Positions 23,400 through 33,498 are shown, counted from the stretch's first letter. The stretch is DNA of 64,000 nt from Trametes villosa (GCA_002964805.2 PUDQ02000066.1:1240001-1304000), one strand, 5' to 3'. Notes: a model not told the origin generated them from the sequence alone. A program made the numbers and translations.

Positions 23400-25741
23400 A
23401 TGATCGGCCTTCGCAATCTCGCGTTCTACTCGCTCTTCGTGCATGTCCTCGCTATCGTGGTCACCGTGAGCCATCCTTCTTTTCGCCGCCGATGCTTTGA
23501 CACTCACCGTCGTCCTAGGCGTCTGCGAGCTCGCCGGGCGGCCTCGTGTCATCCCAGCAGAACGTGCTCGACAATGGCCCAGAATACGAGATCATGATCA
23601 CCCCGGACGAGGAGGACCGTCTTGTGAAGCTCCTTGGGCCCGAGTATCTCGACGTCGGGCTCATCTCCACCAGGGTGACCGGCCCCGCTCATCACTGCTC
23701 TATCTGCGGGAAGCAGACCGAGTTCATCGACTGGTATGTAGCTCGATTTCGGCTCTTCTACGGTGATGTTGACGGTCGCCTCGCTATCAGGGTGTTCACG
23801 GCGCTCGCGCGTGGCATACACACCCCTGAGTTCATCGTCGACTCCCTCAAGCTCGGGAACTCCCCGAAGAAGCTCGGGCACGACGTCTACTGCTCGCGCT
23901 GTGGTCACTTGACCCACTTCCGGGACGCCACTGGCGAGGAAGGCAGCGCGCCGTACATCGCCATCGCTCCGGTACACCACCTACAGATTCGTGCTCTTTC
24001 TGCGACCGCTAGCGCTAACGATGGCTTTACTCTGGGTCCGTTGCAGCCGTATAACCGCGCTACCCGTACTTTCGCGCCTAGCGTCTTCGCCAAGCGCTCC
24101 GTTGAGGAGGTGGAGGTCGGTGCTAGGTCACATATAGCGTGCAATAGCGGCACCCACTGACGCTTTTGCCCAGACTGAGAAGGAGGCCTCTGCTAGCCCC
24201 GCGCTGTTCTGGCGCCCTCTGTGGTCCCGCATCGAGCGCAGCGAGGATGCTACAGAGGTTAGTCGCACTGTCAAAGGACGGCAACCATGTCGGCTTGCGT
24301 ACTGACGATCCTGCCTAGATCTCCGACAGCCCCGCGCAGATCTGGCGTCCTGCTTGGTCCCGCAAGCGCGGCGAGGATGACACGGAGGTTAGTCGCGCTG
24401 TCGAAGGATATCATCTCAATGGCTGCCGTATTGACGATCCCGCTCAGGTCTCCGATAACACTGCGCAGATCTGGCGCCCTCTCTGGTCCCGCAAGCGGGG
24501 TGAGGACGTCACGGAGGTCTGTCGCACTTTCGAAGGACATTGTACCGACGGCTGCTGTACTGACATTCCCGCTCAGGTCTCCGATAGCACCGCGCAGATC
24601 TGGCGTCCTCTGTGGTCCCGCAAGCGCGAGGAGGAAGACACCGAAGTGGGTCGCATTGTGCAAGGATATCGTCCTGCGCCAAGTGCTTATATGCGTTGCC
24701 TAGATCTCCGACAGCCCCGCGCAGATCTGGCGTCCTGCTTGGTCCCGCAAGCGCGCTGAAGACACTGCGGAGGTCAGTTGCACTGTTGAAGGATACCATG
24801 TCGGCTTGCGTACTGACGACCCTGCTCAGGTCTCCGACAGCCCCGCGTTGTTCTGGCGCCCTTTGTGGTCCCGCATCGAGCGTAGCGAGGATGCTACAGA
24901 GGTTAGTCGCACTGTCAAAGGACGGCAACCATGTCGGCTTGCGTACTAACGGTCTGCGTAGATCTCTGACAGCCCCGCGCAGATCTGGCGTCCTGCTTGG
25001 TCCCGCAAGCGTAGTGAGGATGGCACGGAGGTGAGCCGTGTTTTGCAGGGACATCGCCCTGCGCCGCATGCTTACATACGTTGCCTAGATCTCCGACAGC
25101 ACCGCGCTGATCTGGCGGCCTCTGTGGTCTCGAAAGCGTGGTGAAGATGTCACGGAGGTCAGTCGCTCGCGGCCCTGTCGAAGGACTGCTACCGTGTCGC
25201 CCTGCGTACTGACGGTCTGCGCAGATCTCCGACAGCCCCGCGCAGATCTGGCGCCCTCTGTGGTCCCGCAAGCGCGGCGAGGATGACACAGAGGTTAGTC
25301 GCGCTGTCGAAGGATATCATCTCAATGACTGCCGTACTGACGATCCCGCTCAGGTCTCCGATAGCTCCGCGCAGATCTGGCGCCCCCTGTGGTCCCGCAA
25401 GCGTGGTGAGGACGTCACGGAGGTTAGTCGCACCGTCGAAAGACTGCTACCATCATGTCGCCTTGCGTACTGACGGTCTGCGCAGATCTCCGACAGCCCC
25501 GCGCAGATCTGGCGCCCTCTGTGGTCCCGCAAGCGCGAGGAGGAAGACATCGAGGTGCGTCGCATTTTGCGGGTATATCATATACATCGTCTCGCGCTGC
25601 GTGCTCATATGCGCTACCCAGGTCTCGAACAGCCCCGCGCAGATCTGGCGCCCTCTGTGGTCCCGCAAGCGCGGCGAAGAGGGCGAGGAGGCCGCTGCTG
25701 CTGTGCACGCGGAGGAAGCCAGCGGGTCCGTTTCGGACTGA
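23400..25741 (+). CDS. KEP3: secreted Kex2-type repeat-peptide precursor with a 12-exon peptide array
   Basis: Four leader exons (23400-23465, 23519-23733, 23791-23971, 24047-24115) are followed by twelve repeat exons (24174 to 25741), about 475 aa in total. Exon 1 is a signal peptide. Exons 2-3 carry CSICGK and CSRCGH. Exon 4 has the same PYNRATRTFAPSVFAKR junction as KEP1. Each repeat exon encodes an (I/V)SDSPAQIWRP(L/A)WSRKR unit plus an acidic tail (GEDxTE). Most are exactly 69 nt and all start in phase 0. Units 1 and 6 read FWRPLWSRIER and so lack Lys-Arg. The stop follows an Ala/Glu-rich tail. Unlike KEP1 and KEP2 there is no Cys module. The peptides' role is unknown; Kex2 processing is inferred. 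Confidence 0.85.
24174..25741 (+). repeat. Tandem array of 12 exon+intron units, about 130 bp each
   Basis: The repeated unit includes the 69 nt exon and the intron of about 60 nt after it. Introns share GTTAGTCGC or GTCAGTCGC at the 5' end and a conserved middle (TGTCGAAGGA, CTGACGATC), so whole genomic units were copied. Units 1 and 6 share both the IERS variant and an almost identical intron, showing an older duplication inside the array. Confidence 0.85.
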
Positions 25742-26082
25742 GGATGTGCTGGGGCTGTACGACTTCGAGCCAGAGGAAAGGAAGGGGGGTAAAGTTACAA
25801 TATGCATGGATCTTGTGTTCTGCAGGAGCTGTAGTTATGAAATGTGTATTCGTGTTGGTGGTGAACATCTTCGGGAGGAGCGACGAACGGTGACACCGAG
25901 TTTGCTCGGAGCTTGGGAACAGCTGATCACACCGCAGATGGGGGCAAGCAAAAGGATTCCGATTAATATTCCTACATTGCGAGGATGCTGCGCGAGTCGC
26001 GTCCCCTACTAGATGGTGCTACATTATGATACAAGGTCCTCCGGTCCAAGATCAGATGGGTCAAGCGCGAAGGAGCACGCGC
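25742..26082. other. Convergent spacer between KEP3 and Con-6
   Basis: 341 bp holding the two 3' UTRs. No other feature seen. Confidence 0.45.
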
Positions 26083-26697
26083 TTAGAAGCCGCCGTGCTG
26101 CTGGAGGTACTCCTGGGCGTGCAGCTTCGCCTCGTCCGAAACACGCGGGTCTGGCAAATCGCTGGTTAGCACCCTGTATGGCAAGCGCGGCAAGGGAAGG
26201 CGCGACGTACTGTTCAGCGCGGCCTTGTAGCCGGCGTTGACGCGCTTCTGGTGCTCGTCCTCGGTCACGCCCTCGGGGCGCTCCTCGGAGTAGCCGTCCG
26301 CAGCGAGGATCTCGCGCGCGTGGGCCTTCGCCTCCGCGCTCGTGTTCGGGTCTGTTCATCGGTACTATGTTAACGACCGCCCTTCCCGTTCAGTAGGGTG
26401 AGCGAGGGACTCACTGTGCAAGGTGGCTTTGTAGCCGCCGAGGACGCGGTTGGTCTCGTGGCCAGCCTCGTCGGTGCTGCCGATGGGGTAGCCGGCGGTG
26501 CCGCGCGTGGTGGTCTCGACGGAGGAGCCGAGGGTCTCGAGGCGCTCCTGCGCACGCTCCTTGGCCTCCTCGGAGACGTTCGGGTTGTGGATTGCGGCCT
26601 TGAGGCCGGCGGCGACGCGCTTCTCTGTGGGCGGACGCGTCAGTCACCGTATCACGTGGGCGCGTTGAAGAGGACGCGTACCATCGTGGCCAGACAT
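26083..26697 (-). CDS. Conidiation-specific protein 6 (Con-6) family protein
   Basis: Four exons (26682-26697, 26415-26624, 26211-26351, 26083-26150) give 144 aa. It contains three copies of the Con-6 motif: KRVAAGLKAAIHNPNVSEEAKERA, NRVLGGYKATLHNPNTSAEAKAHA and KRVNAGYKAALNNPRVSDEAKLHA. In each of the last two the intron falls inside the motif at the same place (after LHN or LNN), so motif and intron were duplicated together. Con-6 proteins are small hydrophilic proteins abundant in fungal spores; their molecular role is not settled. There is no signal peptide. The TATA box is 112 nt upstream. Two decayed relatives lie nearby. Confidence 0.9.
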
Positions 26698-26806
26698 GTT
26701 GAGTAGAGTGAGTTGGTGGTGAGAGTGGTTGAGAAAGGTGTGGTGGTTGTGTGAGAGGTGTAGACGTTGGAAGTCAGATGGGGAAGGACGGCGGGCAGGG
26801 GTCGCC

Positions 26807-26812
26807 TTTATA
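26807..26812 (-). promoter_or_regulatory. TATA box of the Con-6 gene
   Basis: TATAAA on the minus strand about 110 nt before the Con-6 start codon. Confidence 0.55.
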
Positions 26813-26819
26813 CGCGTCG

Positions 26820-27319
26820 AGGGAGTGTGACGTCAGGCGTACGCGGTGACCTCAGGTCATGGCAACCCGGAGGGTGCGCCACCTCATTTGGGCGCACAAA
26901 CGCGCAAAACGCCACGAAGTGGGGGCGCACCCAATGGGGCTTGCATCACCTTTCTTTGACGCGAAGTGGGCCAGGCTTGGCCGCGCGGCGACGCGTTGGA
27001 GAAATTGTGGTTGGGTGACGCGCCTGCACCACCACAGACCACCACGCGTGATTCGCGCGGCGACGCACGAACAACCGAGTGGGGTCGGGCCAGACACCGT
27101 TGAAAGGTACGTACCTTCTTGCTCCACAACGCCCGATCCATGCCCGTGATCGGGTTGATTCTTGTGTGCGAGGAAAGGACGCGTCCAGGGGCTACGCCAA
27201 CCTACGACACGCGCTCGTACATCGTGAAGCTTGCTTGGAAGTACTGTTCCTTGGGCAGACTCTAGGCTGATCGTGCTTGCTGGCAACGCCCAACGTTACC
27301 CCGCCTGCCTACTGGGATC
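26820..27319. other. Upstream region of Con-6
   Basis: Contains two imperfect copies of a (GGGCGCAC..ACGCG..CGCCACGAAGTGGG) style motif at 26888-26970 and several CACCACC runs. It may be regulatory. I see no gene. Confidence 0.35.
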
Positions 27320-27640
27320 TTCGTCACGGTGGTGCAGTATTCAGATACTCCTTCGCATGTTGCTTCGCCTCAGACACGCGCAGCGCGCAAGTGCGCCATG
27401 GTCAGCCACCATGACGATCTATTGGGGCATACTGTGCGAAGCGGGCTTGTAGCCGGTGGACCCGCCTCTGGTGTTCGCCCCGCCCGCAGATTTGGGGTCG
27501 CGGCTTTGACTTTGATTGTGGTAGATTCACATCTTGCGGCTCTCGGACCTTGTATATGCGCCATTCTCCTCTACAATTCGTGCGTGAATCTGGCCTGCTG
27601 CTTGGGAAGCTCTCCTGGAACCTGTGACGTTGATAGATGT
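27320..27640 (-). pseudogene. Second Con-6 remnant
   Basis: On the minus strand, pieces in order resemble the Con-6 gene: AGQIHARIVEENGAY (like AKAHAREILAADGY), then GEHQRRV (like DEHQKRV), then RVSEAKQHAKEYL (like RVSDEAKLHAQEYL). They sit in different frames and no intact gene can be built, so this is a decayed third copy. Confidence 0.5.
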
Positions 27641-28338
27641 TGCGGGTCGCGACATAGTAGGGGCTAGCTCTAGGACGACGACAACATCGGCGCGGTGTTC
27701 TGACAACTCGGCTAGCTCTTCCGGAGACTCGAATGTACGGAATCTGGCTGTCAAGGACTTGCTCCGTCTGCGTGGGGCTTCCACCACACCGTCGCCGCCC
27801 GATGTTCTCGCTATGTGCAGGTAAGAAAAGGTCAGTATGTCCACGTGCAGGCTGTGGGAACGGGCGTACCATTGCAATTCTCGCGTGCCAGCTGTATGCG
27901 CTTTCCGAGCATAGCGGGCGGATCAGCAAGTGGTCGAGAGGGCAAGCGGGGTGGGGGAGGAGGGTTCGTTGCGTGGAGAAGAACATGTAGAAGATTGGCC
28001 GAACGACTATGATTCCACGGTCCGGGCGGGCTTCGGGTGTGTTGAGAGTGAGTGCGAAGTAGGTACCTCCGGCTGTCGAGACTGACTACATCGAGATTGA
28101 AGGCCGTCCCCGCCGCACCGTTCCCACCGACGTGCACGCCTTCGCATGTGGCGTAGGGACACTGTACAAGCGGAGGGGCATTTGATGGCGTTCATAGCTG
28201 TCTATAGCGAGACATGAATACACCATTCATCACAACGTACATCCGGGGTATCCTGTACAGCGAAGACGATCACTGCCATGGATCCCTCCACGCGGCTACA
28301 TAAATTCAAGCTTACCATGATATCCATCCGAGTCAATC
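27641..28338. other. Intergenic, no supported gene
   Basis: About 700 bp of mixed sequence between the Con-6 remnant and a small minus-strand ORF. Nothing recognisable. Confidence 0.4.
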
Positions 28339-28665
28339 TCATCGACCACTCCCCTCCAAGCCCACCACGACATCCTCCAACTTCTCCCGCACGTCGTCCA
28401 CGCGCGCGCCCTGCCGCTCCACCGCGTCCGTATGCAGCAGCTTCAGCGCCGCCCGCGCCTCGCGCGAGAACTCGAGAGATCTCTGTACACCGTCCTCTAC
28501 CGCAGCGTCTGCGGTTCCTGTTGAGGTGGAAGCGGAGGAGGAGGAGGCGGGGAGGAGCGCGGCGAAGTCGAGGTCGGCGGCGCGCAGGAGCGCGAGGTCG
28601 TGTAGGGTCGAGCTGAGCGGGAGCGGGTGGGTGGCTTTGGGGGCGGGTTTCGCGGGTCCCGACAT
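28339..28665 (-). CDS. Small conserved-looking helical protein, function unknown
   Basis: An uninterrupted 108-codon frame starting MSGPAKPAPK. After a Pro-rich start there is LSSTLHDLALLRAADLDF, a Ser/Thr linker, then a long predicted helix with heptad-like spacing (SREARAALKLLH ... VDDVREKLEDVVVGL). Length and helix pattern suggest a small coiled-coil subunit of a complex, but I do not recognise the family. The opposite strand is also open over 112 codons, though with an Arg/Pro-rich composition typical of a shadow frame. Confidence 0.45.
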   Translation of the reverse strand: MSGPAKPAPKATHPLPLSSTLHDLALLRAADLDFAALLPASSSSASTSTGTADAAVEDGVQRSLEFSREARAALKLLHTDAVERQGARVDDVREKLEDVVVGLEGSGR

Positions 28666-29230
28666 AGCGTGCTAGGCGAAACAGTGTAGCAAGAGGTGGA
28701 AGGCGAGCGAAGCTGCGTAGTACAGACGTTCGTGGTGGTGGTGGTCAAGCGAAAGCAGCACGCGTGGATTGACGCGTCTTCCGGCGTGGGCGCCTCTTTA
28801 CCTCCTCCTTCTCCTCGACCACCATGTTCTTGGTATATTCTAAGGGTACATCGTATTGAAGAGGATGTGAGTTAGAAGCATGCTCTGTTCCTTGGTTCTG
28901 GGTGCCCCGCCGTATAGCTGGTCGCTTTGCGAACACCGAGCGATACTGGGCGATATGTGGCCGGTCCAACCACTTCATGTGATGTGAGGTACCGTAGCAT
29001 AGAGTGCTCACTGTAGCCCTGATGAGCCCAATCTCATCGCACATGTCAGTGTTACGGAGGTGTGCATATATGCCTTGCGATGCCTCCTGCCAGGCGCACC
29101 CCAGCAAGCGTGGAACATATCAGCATGGACGAAGCAGTCGACTGACATGATTCCCAGGAACTGCATCCGTCAAGGTGCAAGAGAAACACAAGTCCTGGCT
29201 CCTCGGGTCGCCTCCAAGGTCCTAGAAGCC
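28666..29230. other. Divergent intergenic region
   Basis: Between the small minus-strand ORF and the plus-strand RGFLYYH gene. Likely holds both promoters. No motif stands out. Confidence 0.4.
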
Positions 29231-30776
29231 ATGTTTCGAGCCCCGGTCGCCGTCTCATGTCGCGCGTATCATCGCAGCGCTGTCCGACATTCAAGATTCA
29301 GAGGCGCCCCAGACGTAGCCGCCGCCTTGGGACTGCAATTAGACGTCGATGGCGGCCCTAGCGGCAGCCGTATCACGCCCTCGCGTGCTTCGTCACGAAG
29401 ACATGCGCTCAACAAGTCTGAAGCGTCTACACCCACCCGTCCCGCTCGCCCGCGCACGGAGCTCGCGGCCCTCGACCCGGCTCGTCTCAACGAACCCGGA
29501 TACCTTGACAAGCCGCCTAAACGAAAGAATACGGCGCACGTCTCCCGGGCGGCTCCTGACGAGGCCGCCCTTTCCAAATGGCTCCAAGACAATGACGGGC
29601 CCTCGCGGGCTTCATCGCACAAATCGACACTAGACGACGACGACGAGGAACCTGCGCCAACCCGTCGCGGTCGCAACCGAACGCGCAAGGACACCCTCGA
29701 CCAGGCCCAGCGCCCAGTAGTCTCCACGCTCGACCCGACTCGTCTTACCGAATCTGACTACATCAGTGGCCTCACCAAACGCAAAGCCACGATCTACGTC
29801 GCCCGGGTCGACCCCACCCCCGCAGCGCAGACCAGCGCCCCCACCCCCCTCTCAATGCCGAAACCCCGCTCCAGCCCGTCCGCGCGCCCCGCCGCCGTGC
29901 GCCTCAACAGCGGCTGCTTCCGGAACGGCTTCCCCTCCAGCGCGCGCGGCTTCCTCTACTACCACCGCCCGCCGACGATCCCGCCGCTCGCGGGCGAGGT
30001 GCGCCTGCGCGTGACGCCCAGCGCGGACCCCGCGACGTTCGCGGCGGGGCACGACCTGCGGCACCGCCCGAGCGGCGTGCGCTGGCGCTTCCCGCTCCTG
30101 CAGCTCACGCACGACCGCCGGAACGCGCTGCTGCCGCTCCTCCGCGCGGGCGGGCTCGTGTCCGAGCGCGCGGTCGAGGACGCGCGCAGGGTCGGGCTGC
30201 CGGTGTGTGCGGTGCACGCGTTTGGGCAGAGTTTTATGCTGAATGTGGCGAGGAAGAGCACGGACTTTTTGTTTGTGGGGTGGTTGCGGTCGGAGAGGGT
30301 GCGCGCGGAGGCTATTGCGTGGAGTCCGGAGCACCCTGCGCTTGTTGCGCGTTGGCCGTCGCTTCCGTTCCGAGGTGAGTGTCAACCGGTGCTCGCGCGG
30401 GGGTGTGTACTGACGCGTAGTTTTCGCGGGTGTAGGTGCGCTGCTGTGTCAGTTCGAGAAGTCGACGCTGGAGGAGCACGTCGGGCGGCGCGTCGTCGTG
30501 TGCCGCATCAAGCACATGCGCGGCAAGATCACGCCGAAGGCGTTCGTGCAGCGCGACGTACTCGAGGGCGAGGCGGAGCGGCTGCGCCCGCCGAAGGTCG
30601 GTGATCTTTGGCGCTGGCCGTGGGCGGACGAAAGGCCCGGGCCTGTGTGGGCGGTCGACGTGGACGGGGGGCAGTATGGCACGCATGAGCTGGCGAAGGG
30701 ACTAAGGGTGCTGTATGATAACGAGGCGCGGGCGGAGAAGCTGCGGGCTCAGGCAGGGCAGTCGGTTCCAATTTAG
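29231..30776 (+). CDS. RGFLYYH-family protein, copy a (unknown function)
   Basis: Two exons (29231-30374, 30436-30776) give 494 aa. The start MFRAPVAVSCRAYHRSAVR looks like a mitochondrial targeting sequence. Residues 60-200 contain a tandem pair of related blocks (AALDPARLNEPGYLDKPPKRK and STLDPTRLTESDYISGLTKRK). The core has SSARGFLYYHRPP, EVRLRVTPSADPATFAAGHDL, a WRFPLL motif and VHAFGQSF. The C-terminal exon starts ALLCQFEKST and ends with a DNEARAEKL helix. Three further copies in this window (32274, 39903, 63288) share these motifs and the position of the last intron. This is the longest copy and the only one with the doubled N-terminal block. I do not recognise the family. Confidence 0.7.
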
Positions 30777-31447
30777 TAGAGGGGCGAGCGTAGCGCAATG
30801 TGTTTTCCAGGATGGGGTGAATCCATCGCGCTTACTGCGTTGATATTAACATACATAGCATATTCCCTGGGCAGACGAGAGCGAGGTCGGAGGCCGGGCA
30901 TGTCAAAGGAACTACACTTATCACACATCACACTGCTCTGTTGCTTAAATGACGATCGCATTGTTATGGCGGTCTTTACTGGTACTACGAGGGGTGGTTC
31001 CTCCCGGCAGCGGACGGTGGGTCTATGGTCTTGCGAGACCCGAGTCCTTCGTCTCCACGTCGCGCGCGACCTCTCCGAGCGAACACGAGCCCTTCGTCTC
31101 CACGTATTCGGCGGCTGCGAAGAGCCCAACCCGAGTCCTTCGTCTCCACATGACCGGGCACTGCGATAGGCCCAACACGAGCCCTTCGTCTCCAGGTAGC
31201 CTTGAGGTGCACCAGGCCTAGCCTTGGGGTGCGTCAGGTCTAGCCTTGAGGTGCATCAGGGATGAAGCGTCCGCAGGCGCCCCTTAAACGGGGAGACGCC
31301 CCGTCGCCCTAAGGGCGTACCGGCTTCTGGTGGTGCGCGAGCGGTTAGCGATTATGGGGAAGAGGTTGGAAAGGAGGCGCGTACCTTGGGTAAGGGGAGG
31401 GTAGTTAGGCTGTTCGCACGCTCGCGGAGGAGTGGCACGCGGGCCAT
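30777..31447. other. Intergenic with short tandem repeats
   Basis: Holds the 3' UTR of copy a and two interspersed repeat types listed separately (31040-31265). No gene is supported. Confidence 0.45.
31030..31265. repeat. Two small tandem repeats
   Basis: Four copies of a (CGAG(T/C)CCTTCGTCTCCA) motif occur at about 31040, 31088, 31130 and 31175, spaced about 45 bp. They are directly followed by three copies of a TAGCCTTGAGGTGCA(C/T)CAGG motif at about 31197-31262, period about 23 bp. Both are imperfect. Confidence 0.7.
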
Positions 31448-31620
31448 GAGAGGTTTGTCTGCCAGAGGGGAAGCTTGAGACCGCGGGTGTGGGCGTGGGG
31501 GAGGTGGGGTCCCCATGATGATGAGAGCAATGGGTGGTGTGTGTCGAGAGCGAGAAGGTTGCAGTAGTTGGAGGTGCTCGCTGTTGATGCTGAGTATGCT
31601 CGCCGGGGGCGGTATTTATA
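31440..31620 (-). other. LADKPL module, copy 1 (promoter + short 5' exon)
   Basis: Minus strand: TATAAATA at about 31612-31620, then an ATG at 31516 whose product begins MGTPPPPRPHPRSQASPLADKP. The 19-20 nt core TCTGGCAGACAAACCTCTC also occurs at 34267, 35225 and 54220 in the same relation to a TATA box and start. The frame ends near a good donor (ccaag/gtacgc). Downstream exons cannot be identified. Function unknown; it may be a gene family of which only the 5' exon is preserved. Confidence 0.45.
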
Positions 31621-32273
31621 CCTGGAGGCTGAGCGCGCTTTGACCGAAGGCTTGGACATGGGCGCGCGCATCCCCTGCGTGCGGCCACTGCGCAGCGGCG
31701 ATCGCTTGGTCCGACGCAGGCGAGCAGAGCATGACCCGCTTGGACCTTGGTCATAGTACAGCGCAACCTGCGCGAGGTGGAGTTTACCTCAGATGCAAAG
31801 CGCGGGGACCGTAACCAGCAGGTGCGGTGGCGTGAGTGGCGGGGGCGACGCGAAAGTGACAAAATTGATGACACCACTACTCTAGCACAGGAGAGCGACG
31901 CAGGGACCGAGGTCAGAGCAGCTCATGCGCAAGGGCCGTTGCGGTCCCCCCCATACGAAGCACGCAGATAAGCCGTCGTTTCCGACGTTGTGTCTGTAGA
32001 GTCCCGAGGAAACGATACCAATCACTACCCACGATAAAGATAAGTAGGGCGTAGAACACGGATAACTTAACTGGGCATACAGCTGATATTGGCGGGGATC
32101 GGACGTGTGCCTTCCCCTGCCGGTCTACGATACGACGAGCCGCTTGACCCTTGCCGTGAGACATGTTTCGGAGACGCGTCACTGAAGAGAAACGATGTAA
32201 TGCTGTAAGTAGCCTTGAAAGACGGACTATACGAAGAGAAACGTCCGTACATTCGCGGCACTGAAGATACCCA
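31621..32273. other. Intergenic, no supported gene
   Basis: Contains the upstream part of LADKPL copy 1 and the 3' side of RGFLYYH copy b. No other feature. Confidence 0.4.
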
Positions 32274-33498
32274 TCACCAGCCAACCGGACCACCCGCGCG
32301 CACCTCGTTGTCGTACAGGAGAGCGAGGCCACGAGCCAGCACGGTTTCGCGGATATAGTCCCGATCGAGGTCGAACGTACTTCCCTGACCCCTGCCTCCC
32401 GGTCTCCACCATAGCTCCCCCTCACGCGGAATGAGCACGTGAGGGAGCGGGTGGACCGCCGAGGTCACTATCGGCTCGAGAATGCGGAGGACGCGGAGGC
32501 CAACGGCGCGTCGCCCCGCGTGCTCTGGGCGCGCTGATTTTTCGAAGCAGCAAAGCGCGGACCCTAGAGCGTCGCGAATTTGGGTCAGCGGAACAGGGGA
32601 GCTACTGAACGGCTGCGTGATGCGTACCCGATAATGGCGGTTCTCCCCCCGGGGAAGAAGCGAAGACACGATGCCGGGTTATGAACATACGTGCGTATTC
32701 AACAGTGTCCGCTCCGATGAAGTAGAAGGACCACTGTGTGCGACCAAAGTGGAAGACGAACGGCTGGCCAAACGCGTGCACTCCGCGCAGCGTGCCGACA
32801 TGGATCCTATTCCCAGGTCTCGGCAGGCCGGACGCAGTGCTCAGGACTTGTTCAGACACGAGCCCATCGTCCAGGAGGCGGTGTCTCAACGCTTGGAAAT
32901 GACCCCTCTGGGCGATCGATATGAGGGGGATGCGCCAGGGGAGACCGTCCGGAGTGCAGAGATCTTGCCCGGTTGCGAAGAGGGTAGGGTCGTCCGTGGC
33001 GGTGACGCGGAAGCGCACCTGCCCGGATAAGACTGGAGCGTTGGGGGCGAGATGGTAGTAGAGAAACCCCAGTGCATGCGCAGGGAACTTGTTGTTGGGC
33101 ATCACTGAGGTGAGTAACGCGAACCTATGTGCCGTAGGGGACAGTGGGGCGTTTTGGTCGGAGCGGTAGTATACCCGACGCATCCGGGTTGGTTGGTCGG
33201 CCAGCACAAGAAACTGGGTGGGTGTGAGACGAGTATGGTCGAGTGTCGTCAGTTGGTATTGCGAGGGCTTGTTGGCTTTGCCCCGATGTTCGGCACGACT
33301 TGAGAGGGAGGTTGACTTCGTGACGGAGGATGGCTCGTTCGGAGAAGTTTGTGGAGAAGCGGAAAGCGTTTTCTTCGTTCGACAGATCTGTAAAATACCC
33401 CCTGACACGGCAGCGAGGGGACTTGTTAGAAGAGTAGACCCGGTGCCTGCCCGGATGTCAACAGAGCATCGTGCTGCCACCATCGAAACGACCCTCAT
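32274..33498 (-). CDS. RGFLYYH-family protein, copy b (unknown function)
   Basis: Two exons (32691-33498, 32274-32563) give about 365 aa, with a 127 nt intron placed where copies a and c have theirs. Conserved blocks: TTLDHTRLTPTQF, ALGFLYYHLAPNAP, QVRFRVTATDDPTLFATGQDL, WRIPLI, VHAFGQPF and, in exon 2, SALCCFEKSARPEHAGRR and LLYDNEVRAGGPVGW at the end. The frame is open further upstream to 33684 with a hydrophobic stretch (ALLALIAILAL). I prefer the internal Met at 33498 because the following MRVVSMVAARC stretch resembles the short N-termini of the other copies. A secreted or membrane form from 33684 is possible. Orientation is opposite to copies a and c. Confidence 0.6.

Larger units (their letters stand above)
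22680..26820. repeat. Segmental duplication unit 2 (upstream block + KEP3 + Con-6)
   Basis: Second copy of the unit: an upstream block similar to 18780-19260, a TATA box and leader nearly the same as KEP2's, KEP3 (plus), then the intact Con-6 gene (minus). The offset between the two KEP starts is 3790 bp. Edges are approximate. Confidence 0.6.

Noticed and set aside
24174..25741. CRISPR-like array (regular repeats of about 130 bp)
   Set aside because: Repeats are translated exons with splice signals in a eukaryotic gene. Spacers are similar introns, not unique sequences.
4169..25741. KEP genes as basidiomycete mating pheromone precursors
   Set aside because: Those are short, lack a signal peptide and end in a CaaX box. 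The KEPs have a signal peptide, many Lys-Arg sites and end in GEELD, EELE or SVSD.
27402..27986. 194-codon minus-strand frame as a real gene
   Set aside because: It overlaps pieces of a decayed Con-6 gene in several frames. The frame itself shows no domain beyond one short matching piece.
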